NCBI GenBank assembly: GCA_947460165.1 | Contig: CANHKH010000180.1 | Span: 1 to 6,888 of the forward strand | Reading direction: 5' to 3' | DNA: 6,888 bases | From: Comamonadaceae bacterium | Lineage (GTDB): Bacteria > Pseudomonadota > Gammaproteobacteria > Burkholderiales > Burkholderiaceae_C | In this document: positions 1-5,902 of the stretch, piece by piece | Numbering within the stretch: the stretch's first letter is position 1 | Layout of the letters: each line of letters opens with the position of its first letter | Notes under the pieces: model-generated | Databases searched by the model: none | What the model saw: the letters and a program-made list of their open reading frames with translations, nothing else | Told to the model about the DNA's origin: nothing | Position numbers and translations under genes: made by a program

Positions 1-1407
1 GCCGGCATCCAGCGCGGTGACCGGGTGGCGCTCATGTGCGGCAACCGGGTGGAGTTCTTGGAGACCGTGCTGGCCTGCGGCTGGATGGGTGCGGTGGTGG
101 TGCCTGTCAACACCGCGCTGATGGCGGCCCAGCTCGAACATATTTTGCGCGACAGCGGTGCCTGCCTGCTGGTGACGCAGGCGGCGTTTGTCGAGCGACT
201 GCCCCAGACCCTGCCTGCCACGCTGCAGCGCATCTGGCTGGTCGATGCTCACGTGGCCGCAGTGCCGCCTGGGCTGCCCACCGAAGCCTGGCCCGCGCCC
301 GGCGCGCCCGAAGCTGCGGCCGAGCTCGGGCCCGAGGACCTTTTTGCCATTCTCTACACCTCGGGCACCACCGGCGCGCCCAAGGGCGTGATGTGTCCAC
401 ACGCGCAGTACGTCGCTTGGGGGCTGAACACGGCACGCGTGCTGGGCTTGGCCGAATCTGACGTGCTGTGCACCACCTTGCCGATGTTCCACATTAACGC
501 GCTCAACACCTATGCGCAGGCCGCCGTCACCGGCTGCCAGGGGGTGTGGCTGCCGCGTTTTTCGGCCTCGGGCTTTTGGCCGGCGATGCAGGAGGCGCAG
601 GCCAGCGTGATCTACCTGCTAGGCGCCATGGTGCCTATTTTGCTGGCCCAGCCTGCGGGCGAGCAGGAACGTGCGCACCGCGTGCGCATCGGCCTGGGCC
701 CGGGCGTGCCGCAGGCAGGCGCCCAGGATTTCCATGGCCGCACGGGTGTGCGCCTCATGGAGGGTTACGGCTCCACCGAGACCAATTTCGTGCTGTCAGC
801 GGTGGCCGGTGCGCCCGCGGACGGCACCATGGGCCAGGTGCAGCCCGGCTTTCATGCGCGCGTGGTCAATGAGTACGATGTCCAGGTGACCGACGGCACC
901 GCCGGTGAACTCGTCGTGCGCGCCGACGAGCCCTATGCCTTCGCCCTGGGCTACTGGGGCCTGCCCGAGCTGACGGTGCAGACTTGGCGCAATCTGTGGT
1001 TCCACACCGGCGACCGCGTGGTGCGTGAGGGTGACGGGCGCTTTCGCTTCATGGACCGCCTCAAGGACGCGATCCGTCGCCGTGGCGAGAACATCTCCTC
1101 CTGGGAGGTCGAGCAGGTGTTGCAAAGCCACCCTGCGGTGGCCGAGGTCGCCGTCTTTCCCGTGCGCAGCGACCTGGCCGAAGACGAGGTGATGGCGGCC
1201 TTGGTGGCCCGACCCGGCCAGGCCCTGGATGTGGCCGAGCTGTGGTCCTTTTGCGAGCAGCGCCTGCCGCGCTTTGCCGTGCCCCGTTACCTGGACATCG
1301 TGGACGACTTGCCCCGCACCGCCAACGGCAAGGTGCGCAAGTTCGTGCTGCGCGAACGCGGCGCCACCCCCGCCACGCACGACCGGCAGGCCGCCGCCCG
1401 CGCTTGA
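1..1407 (+). CDS. AMP-forming acyl-CoA ligase, CaiC-like (5' partial)
   Basis: This enzyme would activate a carboxylic acid with ATP to an acyl-adenylate and then transfer it to CoA in the cytosol. The reading frame is open from base 1, and its first residues (GIQRGDRVALM) belong inside the N-terminal domain. The true start is therefore upstream; with 468 residues visible, roughly 40-60 are probably missing. Family motifs appear in order: phosphate-binding loop YTSGTTGAPKG (355-387), YGSTET (766-783), HTGD (1003-1014), then DRLKDAIRRRGENIS in the hinge region, and the C-terminal catalytic lysine in the TANGK motif (Lys codon 1330-1332). The RRRGENISSWEVE segment resembles crotonobetaine/carnitine-CoA ligases, but substrate specificity cannot be read from this. 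The ATG at 34 lies inside a conserved segment and is not a credible start. The stop is 26 bases before the next gene, which suggests one operon. Family assignment is firm; the substrate is unknown. Confidence 0.93.
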   Translation, partial: AGIQRGDRVALMCGNRVEFLETVLACGWMGAVVVPVNTALMAAQLEHILRDSGACLLVTQAAFVERLPQTLPATLQRIWLVDAHVAAVPPGLPTEAWPAPGAPEAAAELGPEDLFAILYTSGTTGAPKGVMCPHAQYVAWGLNTARVLGLAESDVLCTTLPMFHINALNTYAQAAVTGCQGVWLPRFSASGFWPAMQEAQASVIYLLGAMVPILLAQPAGEQERAHRVRIGLGPGVPQAGAQDFHGRTGVRLMEGYGSTETNFVLSAVAGAPADGTMGQVQPGFHARVVNEYDVQVTDGTAGELVVRADEPYAFALGYWGLPELTVQTWRNLWFHTGDRVVREGDGRFRFMDRLKDAIRRRGENISSWEVEQVLQSHPAVAEVAVFPVRSDLAEDEVMAALVARPGQALDVAELWSFCEQRLPRFAVPRYLDIVDDLPRTANGKVRKFVLRERGATPATHDRQAAARA

Positions 1408-1433
1408 CCCCATTGCTTGAACGAACTCGACCC

Positions 1434-2789
1434 ATGGCCTACTGGAACGAAGAACTCGAGACCCTGCCCTGGCAGGCGGTGGAGCGCTGGCAGGCGGCCC
1501 AGTTGGCCGCCGCGCTGGGCCGCATACGCGGCACTTCAGCCCTGTATGCGCGCTTGCACGCGGGCCTGCCCGAGGCCCCCCGGCTGGCCACGCTCGCCGA
1601 CCTGCAAGCCCTGCCTTTCACCTTCAAGGACGATTTGCGCGCCGCGCAGGAGGCCTGCGACGACGCCTTGCCCTTTGGCCAGAACCAGGCGGTGCCGCGC
1701 GAGCGCGTGGTGCAGGTGGTTGCGTCCTCGGGCACCACCGGCCGGCCGCTGTATTTTGCGATGACCCAGGCCGACACGCAGGCCTGCGCCGACGCGATTG
1801 CCAACGTCTGGTTCACGGCGGGTTTGCGCCCCGGCGACATCGTGGCCCACCTCGTGGGCCTGCCCATGGTGGCCGGCGGCCTGCCCTATGCCGATGGCTT
1901 TAGGCGCCTGGGCGCCACCCTGTGCTGGCTGGGCGGCTTTCCCACCGAGCGCATCCTGCGCGAGATGCGCCACCTGCGCGTCACGGCCATGCTGTCGACC
2001 ACTTCCTTCGCACTGCACCTGTCGGAGCAGTGGGCAGCGGCCGGCCGCGAGACCGGCAAGCCTTCTCACCTGAACACGGTGCTGGGCGGCGGTGAGCCGG
2101 GCATGCAGCAGCGCGAGGTGCGCACGCGCATCACCGCCGGCCTGGGCCTGCAGCACGTGCGTGACTCCATGGGCCTGGGCGACGTGATGCCTTCCATGTG
2201 GTCAGAGTGCGAGGCCGAGGACGGCATGCATTTCAACGCGCAGCGCTATGTGGCGGTCGAGCTGATCCAGCCCGACAGCGGCGACCCCGTCGCCTGGCAG
2301 GAAGGCGCCACCGGCGAGGCGGTCTACACCACCTTTGCCCGCGAGGCCATGCCGGTGGTGCGCTATCGCTCGCGCGACCATGTGCAGGTGGTGGCCATGC
2401 GCTGCGCCTGCGGCCGCACCAGCCCCCGCATGCGCTGCATAGGCCGCACCGACGACATGCTCATCTACAAGGGCATGAACCTTTTTCCCAGCGCTTTGCG
2501 CGACCTGGTGGGCACCCAGTTTGCCGGCCGCGCCGCGCCGCTGTTGCGCATCTGGAAGGCCAGCGCCGACCAGGTGCGCTTTGATGACCCGATTCCCGTG
2601 GAGTTTGAGACCGAGACCGCGCTGGACGCAGGCGCGGCCGACGCCCTGTCCCGCGAGATCGAAGACCTCACCCGCGCGCGCCTGCAAGTGCGCATCGCCG
2701 TCACCCTGGTGGCGCCCGGTGCGCTGCCGCGCAGCATGTACAAACAATCGCTGGTCGCCGTGCGGCCGGAGCCAAAGGTGTTGCCATGA
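1434..2789 (+). CDS. PaaK-like acyl-CoA ligase (phenylacetate-CoA ligase family)
   Basis: A 451 aa member of the PaaK branch of adenylate-forming enzymes, which typically make aryl- or arylacetyl-CoA thioesters. The start is ATG 1434, because MAYWNEELETLPWQ matches the usual PaaK N-terminus. The frame stays open back to 1242, but that part lies inside the preceding gene. No clear Shine-Dalgarno is seen. Motifs are the phosphate loop SSGTTGRP (residues 98-105), a GGGEPG turn (218-223), RYRSRDHV (310-317), CACGRTSPRMRCIGRTDDM (324-342), KGMNLFPS (346-353), and a C-terminal LPRSMYK (431-437) whose Lys437 fits the catalytic lysine. Length is close to PaaK (about 430-440 aa). One oddity is MGLGD (246-250) where PaaK-type enzymes normally have a GLSE-type motif, so Asp replaces the expected Glu. 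It overlaps the thiolase by ATGA, which implies translational coupling. The natural acid is unknown; phenylacetate is not implied because no paa ring-degradation genes are present. Confidence 0.92.
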   Translation: MAYWNEELETLPWQAVERWQAAQLAAALGRIRGTSALYARLHAGLPEAPRLATLADLQALPFTFKDDLRAAQEACDDALPFGQNQAVPRERVVQVVASSGTTGRPLYFAMTQADTQACADAIANVWFTAGLRPGDIVAHLVGLPMVAGGLPYADGFRRLGATLCWLGGFPTERILREMRHLRVTAMLSTTSFALHLSEQWAAAGRETGKPSHLNTVLGGGEPGMQQREVRTRITAGLGLQHVRDSMGLGDVMPSMWSECEAEDGMHFNAQRYVAVELIQPDSGDPVAWQEGATGEAVYTTFAREAMPVVRYRSRDHVQVVAMRCACGRTSPRMRCIGRTDDMLIYKGMNLFPSALRDLVGTQFAGRAAPLLRIWKASADQVRFDDPIPVEFETETALDAGAADALSREIEDLTRARLQVRIAVTLVAPGALPRSMYKQSLVAVRPEPKVLP

Positions 2790-3973
2790 AGTTCAACCAA
2801 GCCGCCATTCCCCTTGCCCACCTGTGGTCCTCGCCCTTTGTGCGCTGGCAGGGTGCGCTGGCCGATGTCTCCAGCCTGGACCTGGCGCACGCCGTCACCC
2901 GCGACGCCCTGCAGCAGCGCCAGGTCGACCTGTCCCGCATCACGCAGCTGGTGCTGGGCACCAGCATTCCTCAGCCCGGCAGCTTTTACGCCGTGCCCTG
3001 GCTGGCGGCACGGCTGGGCATGGAAGGTCTGACCGGCCCCCACCTGTCGCAGGCCTGCGCCACCTCCGTGACTTGTGTCATGAGCGCCGCCATGCAGGTG
3101 GAGGTGTACCCCGAGGCCTGCCCCTTGGTGGTCACCACCGACCGCACCAGCAACGGCCCGCTGCTGGTGTACCCGCGCAGCCGCTCCATGGGCGGCAGCC
3201 CCGAGACCGAGCACTGGGTGCTGGACAACTTCAGCGCCGACCCCTGGACCGGGCAGGCCATGATTGCCACCGCCGAGGCCGTGGCCGAGGAGGGCAGCTT
3301 CACCCGCGAGGAGCTGGACGCACTCACGCTCTTGCGCTACGGGCAGTACGAGCGTGCGCTGGCCGACGGCCGCGCCTTCCAGCGCCGCTACATGCAGCCC
3401 GTGCTCATTCAAAAAGGCCGGCAGCGCATCGAGGTGGACGCGGATCAGGGTGTGCACCCCACGCGCGCCCAAGACCTCGCGGCGCTCAAGCCGGCGCACG
3501 AGGGTGCGCGACACACGCCTGGCGCGCAGACGCACCCGGCCGATGGCACGGCAGGCGCTGTTTTGATGTCTGTGCAGGCCGCACGGGCCATGGCGGCGGG
3601 CGAGGGCGTCGTGCGCCTGGTCACGGGCGCGGTCGCCCGGGTTGAAAAAGCGCGCATGCCCAAGGCCGCCACCGTCGCGGCCCAACACGCGCTGCACCAA
3701 GCAGGCTTGAGCATGGACGATGTGCACGCCGTTGGCACCCACAACCCCTTTGCCGTCAACGACCTGTGGCTGGCCCAGCAGACGGGCTGCCCGCTCGAAC
3801 GCATGAACGCCTACGGCTGCAGCCTGGTCTATGGTCACCCGCAGGGGCCCACAGGCCTGCGGGGCCTGGCCGAGCTGGTGCACACGCTGGCGCTGCGCGG
3901 GGGCGGCGTGGGTCTGTTCACGGGTTGCGCGGCGGGCGACACGGGTGCGGCGCTGGTGATCCGGGTCGACTGA
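2786..3973 (+). CDS. Thiolase-family protein (acetyl-CoA acetyltransferase-like)
   Basis: A 395 aa protein of normal thiolase length. Thiolases cleave 3-ketoacyl-CoA with CoA or run the reverse Claisen condensation. Visible elements are the nucleophile Cys91 in SQACATS, an ADGTAGAVLMS segment (252-262) matching the thiolase DGAAAVLL region, His351 in GHPQGPTG (350-357), and a second Cys381 in TGCAAGDTG. The Cys-His-Cys set is therefore intact. Position 319-322 reads HNPF where classical thiolases have NEAF; SCP2-type thiolases carry HDCF-like variants there, so this is probably a divergent subfamily. The start is ATG 2786, four bases into the stop of the PaaK-like gene, with AAAGG at 2774-2778 spaced seven bases away. 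Context suggests it acts on the CoA ester made by one of the two ligases. No DUF35/OB-fold partner gene, common beside SCP2-like thiolases, is seen in the window. Function as a true thiolase rather than a condensing relative is inference. Confidence 0.9.
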   Translation: MKFNQAAIPLAHLWSSPFVRWQGALADVSSLDLAHAVTRDALQQRQVDLSRITQLVLGTSIPQPGSFYAVPWLAARLGMEGLTGPHLSQACATSVTCVMSAAMQVEVYPEACPLVVTTDRTSNGPLLVYPRSRSMGGSPETEHWVLDNFSADPWTGQAMIATAEAVAEEGSFTREELDALTLLRYGQYERALADGRAFQRRYMQPVLIQKGRQRIEVDADQGVHPTRAQDLAALKPAHEGARHTPGAQTHPADGTAGAVLMSVQAARAMAAGEGVVRLVTGAVARVEKARMPKAATVAAQHALHQAGLSMDDVHAVGTHNPFAVNDLWLAQQTGCPLERMNAYGCSLVYGHPQGPTGLRGLAELVHTLALRGGGVGLFTGCAAGDTGAALVIRVD

Positions 3974-4093
3974 GAGGGTGGGTTTTTGCGGCGCCAGTGG
4001 GGCCTGGGTCTTCAGGTCCTGCTGTCTGCTTTGAAAAATGGCAAGATTCCAACGCTGGCCATGGTGCTCAACCGGAGCGGTAAAACCCAGACG

Positions 4094-4099
4094 TATAAA
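4094..4099 (+). promoter_or_regulatory. Possible -10 box (TATAAA) for the DUF1028-ABC operon
   Basis: TATAAA differs from the sigma-70 -10 consensus at one base and sits about 95 bases before the DUF1028 start in an otherwise GC-rich setting. No convincing -35 is found 16-18 bases upstream, where the sequence is around ACCGGA, and there is no extended -10 TG. It is the best promoter candidate in the gap but weak; an activator-dependent promoter would be compatible. Confidence 0.22.
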
Positions 4100-4146
4100 C
4101 TCGTTCCTTGTTCTTTAGGTTTTGCGCCTCAGAGGGCAGGTTTTTT

Positions 4147-4172
4147 CAGTGGCTGCACGGCCCTGCTTTTTT
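4147..4172 (+). terminator. Small hairpin plus T6 (terminator or leader attenuator candidate)
   Basis: CAG (4147-4149) and GGC (4151-4153) can pair with GCC (4160-4162) and CTG (4163-4165). This gives six base pairs with T4150 bulged and a six-base loop. The stem is followed by one C and then TTTTTT (4167-4172), as in an intrinsic terminator. It lies only 21 bases before the DUF1028 ATG, so it is either the end of the upstream acyl-CoA transcript or an element inside the leader of the next one. A second pairing, GCAGG (4136-4140) with CCTGC (4162-4166), would exclude the first. The stem is short, so this could be chance. Confidence 0.3.
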
Positions 4173-4181
4173 CGAGTCAAC

Positions 4182-4186
4182 GAGAG
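4182..4186 (+). promoter_or_regulatory. Ribosome binding site of the DUF1028 gene
   Basis: GAGAG lies seven bases before ATG 4194. This spacing supports that ATG over the upstream TTG at 4122, which would add 24 residues with no counterpart in the family. Confidence 0.6.
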
Positions 4187-4193
4187 TTTTCAC

Positions 4194-4922
4194 ATGACCT
4201 GGTCCATCATTGCCCGCGACGCCTCTGGCGCATTCGGTGTCGCGGTGGCAAGCAAATTTTTCGCCGTCGGTGCCTTGTGCCCCCATGCCCGCAGCGGCGT
4301 GGGCGCACTGGCCACCCAGGCCTTGCTCAACCCGCTGTATGTGGCCCCAGGTTTGGAAGCCATGGCCCAGGGCACGCACCCCGCCGACATCATCGACCAC
4401 TTGACCGCTGCCGATGAGGGGCGCGATCACCGGCAGTTGCACATGATTGACCGCGACAATCGCTCGGCCGCCTACACGGGCGCGGCCTGCATAGACTGGT
4501 GCGGTCACACGGCGGGGGAGGGCTTTTCAGTGGCGGGCAACATGCTGGCCGGCCCCGAAGTCATTGCCAGCACGGCAAATTTTTACCAAAGCCACCCCCA
4601 TCTTGATTTTGCCGAGCGCCTGCTGCTGGCCTTGGCCGCAGGGGAGGCGGCCGGTGGCGACAAGCGCGGCAAACAGGGGGCGGCCTTGCGGGTGTACACC
4701 ACCGAAGACTATCCCGCGCTGGATTTGCGCGTGGACGACCATGACGAGCCCATCACCGAGCTGCAGCGCTTGTACGCCAAGAGCCTGGAACGCTATCAGC
4801 CCTTCACGGCTTGTTTGCCCACCCAAGCGCGCCCAGCGGGCTTGTTTGACCGCAGCCTGATTGAAGCCGAGGTGCAGCGCTTTCATGCGGCCCACCTTGC
4901 AGCCCATGGGACCGCTGCATGA
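4194..4922 (+). CDS. DUF1028 family protein (putative Ntn-hydrolase-like)
   Basis: A 242 aa protein of the DUF1028 family (PF06267). As I recall, a solved member has the N-terminal nucleophile (Ntn) hydrolase fold; no reaction is established. Family hallmarks are the N-terminus MTWSIIARD, GVAVASKFFAVGAL (15-28), GVGALATQALLNPLY (35-49), YTGAACIDWCGH (94-105), GEGFSVAGNMLAG (108-120), GGDKRGKQGAAL (154-165) and LDLRVDDH (176-183). The start is ATG 4194, since the conserved block begins at residue 2 and GAGAG is well placed. Thr2 would be exposed after Met removal, as an Ntn nucleophile requires, but this is inference. No signal peptide or membrane segment is seen, so it should be cytosolic. 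It overlaps the next gene, a DppD/OppD-like ATPase, by ATGA, which suggests a role on the imported solute, for example amide or peptide hydrolysis. Family call is strong; function is unknown. Confidence 0.9.
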   Translation: MTWSIIARDASGAFGVAVASKFFAVGALCPHARSGVGALATQALLNPLYVAPGLEAMAQGTHPADIIDHLTAADEGRDHRQLHMIDRDNRSAAYTGAACIDWCGHTAGEGFSVAGNMLAGPEVIASTANFYQSHPHLDFAERLLLALAAGEAAGGDKRGKQGAALRVYTTEDYPALDLRVDDHDEPITELQRLYAKSLERYQPFTACLPTQARPAGLFDRSLIEAEVQRFHAAHLAAHGTAA

Positions 4923-5902
4923 GTGCTTTGCTGGAGGTCAAGGATTTGCGCACCAGCTTTAAGCTCGAAGGCGGTGGCGAGTTTTCCCCGGTGGATGGGG
5001 TGAGTTTTTCAGTCGAGGCCGGGCGCACGCTGGGCATTGTGGGCGAGTCCGGTTGCGGCAAAAGCGTCACCTCCTTGTCCATCATGGGCTTGCTGCCCAA
5101 AGGGCAGGGCAGAATTTCGGCAGGTTCTGTGGTGTTTGAAGGGCGCGATTTGGCCACCCTCAAGCCTGAAGACATGCGCAGCCTGCGCGGCAACCGCATG
5201 GCCATGATTTTTCAAGAGCCCATGACCTCGCTGAACCCGGCGTTCACCATTGGCCAGCAGCTGATTGAAGGCATTCGCTGCCATCAAAACGTGACGGCCG
5301 AGCAGGCCCGCGAGCACGCCATAGAGATGCTGCGCCTGGTGCGCATCCCCTCGCCCGAGCAGCGCATTGACGAGTACCCGCACAAGCTCTCAGGCGGCAT
5401 GCGCCAGCGCGTGATGATTGCCATGGCGCTGTCTTGCCGCCCCAAGCTGCTGATTGCCGACGAGCCCACCACGGCGCTGGACGTGACCATCCAGGCGCAA
5501 GTGCTCGATTTGATGCGCAGCTTGCGCGAAGAAACCGGCACGGCCATTATTTTGATCACGCACGACCTGGGCGTGATTGCCGAGCTCGCCGACGACGTGG
5601 TGGTGATGTACTCGGGCCGCGTGGTCGAGCGCGCGCCCGTGGCCCAGCTGTTTGCCATGCCGCATCACCCTTACACCATTGGTTTGCTGGGCTCCATCCC
5701 CAAGATGCACGGCGAGCAAGACCGGCTCAACGCCATTGAAGGCCAGGTGCCCACACCCATGTCGCAGGTCACCGGCTGCCGTTTTGCGCCGCGTTGCCCG
5801 TTTGCCGTGGCCCAGTGCAAAGAGGAGATGCCCCCTTTGCGCGAGGTGAGCGCCGGGCACGAGACGGCCTGCTGGCGTGCCCCGCTGGAGGTGTCCGCAT
5901 GA
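4919..5902 (+). CDS. Peptide-type ABC transporter ATP-binding protein, DppD/OppD-like
   Basis: A 327 aa ATPase of the oligopeptide/dipeptide/nickel importer family, acting on the cytoplasmic face with a DppF-type partner. Motifs are Walker A GESGCGKS (42-49), Q-loop FQEPMTSLNP with Gln99, signature LSGGMRQR (157-164), Walker B LLIADEP (177-183) with Glu182, D-loop ALDV, and switch His215 in THDLG. After HHPYTIGLL (249-257) comes the oligopeptide-type C-terminal extension with Cys287, Cys293, Cys300 and Cys318, a spacing linked to an iron-sulfur cluster in some DppD/OppD structures. Length is normal for the family. The start is ATG 4919, overlapping the DUF1028 stop by ATGA, with GGGA at 4908-4911 seven bases upstream. 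It overlaps the next ATPase in the same way. The substrate may be peptide-like but could be another solute handled by this family, such as glutathione or an opine-type compound; the sequence does not decide. Confidence 0.95.
   Translation: MSALLEVKDLRTSFKLEGGGEFSPVDGVSFSVEAGRTLGIVGESGCGKSVTSLSIMGLLPKGQGRISAGSVVFEGRDLATLKPEDMRSLRGNRMAMIFQEPMTSLNPAFTIGQQLIEGIRCHQNVTAEQAREHAIEMLRLVRIPSPEQRIDEYPHKLSGGMRQRVMIAMALSCRPKLLIADEPTTALDVTIQAQVLDLMRSLREETGTAIILITHDLGVIAELADDVVVMYSGRVVERAPVAQLFAMPHHPYTIGLLGSIPKMHGEQDRLNAIEGQVPTPMSQVTGCRFAPRCPFAVAQCKEEMPPLREVSAGHETACWRAPLEVSA

Larger units (their letters stand above)
3974..4193. other. Intergenic gap between the acyl-CoA and DUF1028/ABC modules
   Basis: This is the only sizeable non-coding stretch in the window. 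It looks AT-richer than its flanks, with several runs of T. A + strand frame is open across it from 3986, but its residues resemble no family I know and it runs into the DUF1028 gene in the wrong frame, so I do not call a gene. It holds a TATAAA box, a hairpin followed by six Ts, and the ribosome binding site of the downstream gene, each listed separately. No strong terminator is seen directly after the thiolase stop. The gap marks a likely transcription unit boundary. Confidence 0.7.

Noticed and set aside
1242..1433. Upstream extension of the PaaK-like gene into the preceding ligase
   Set aside because: The added 64 residues are out-of-frame translation of the CaiC-like C-terminus, and the PaaK N-terminal signature begins exactly at ATG 1434.
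2521..3645. A 374-codon + strand frame overlapping the PaaK-like end and most of the thiolase
   Set aside because: Its composition is dominated by Arg, Pro, Ala and Cys with low-complexity runs, typical of an out-of-frame shadow. The overlapping genes have full family motifs.
2465..3883. A 472-codon open frame on the minus strand opposite the PaaK-like and thiolase genes
   Set aside because: It is antisense to two clear protein families, is rich in His, Gly and Ala with no recognisable motif, and is the kind of long frame expected from high-GC codon bias.
1..3973. Carnitine (cai) or phenylacetate (paa) catabolic operon
   Set aside because: Only single enzymes resemble CaiC or PaaK. None of the defining partners (CaiA/B/D, PaaABCDE, PaaG/Z) is present, so naming the pathway would overreach.
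4122..4193. TTG start giving the DUF1028 protein 24 more residues
   Set aside because: The family block starts right after ATG 4194, which has a well-spaced GAGAG site. The extra residues do not form a convincing signal peptide.
3986..4417. A 143-codon frame spanning the intergenic gap
   Set aside because: About half lies out of frame inside the DUF1028 gene, the rest resembles no family, and there is no good ribosome binding site before 3986.
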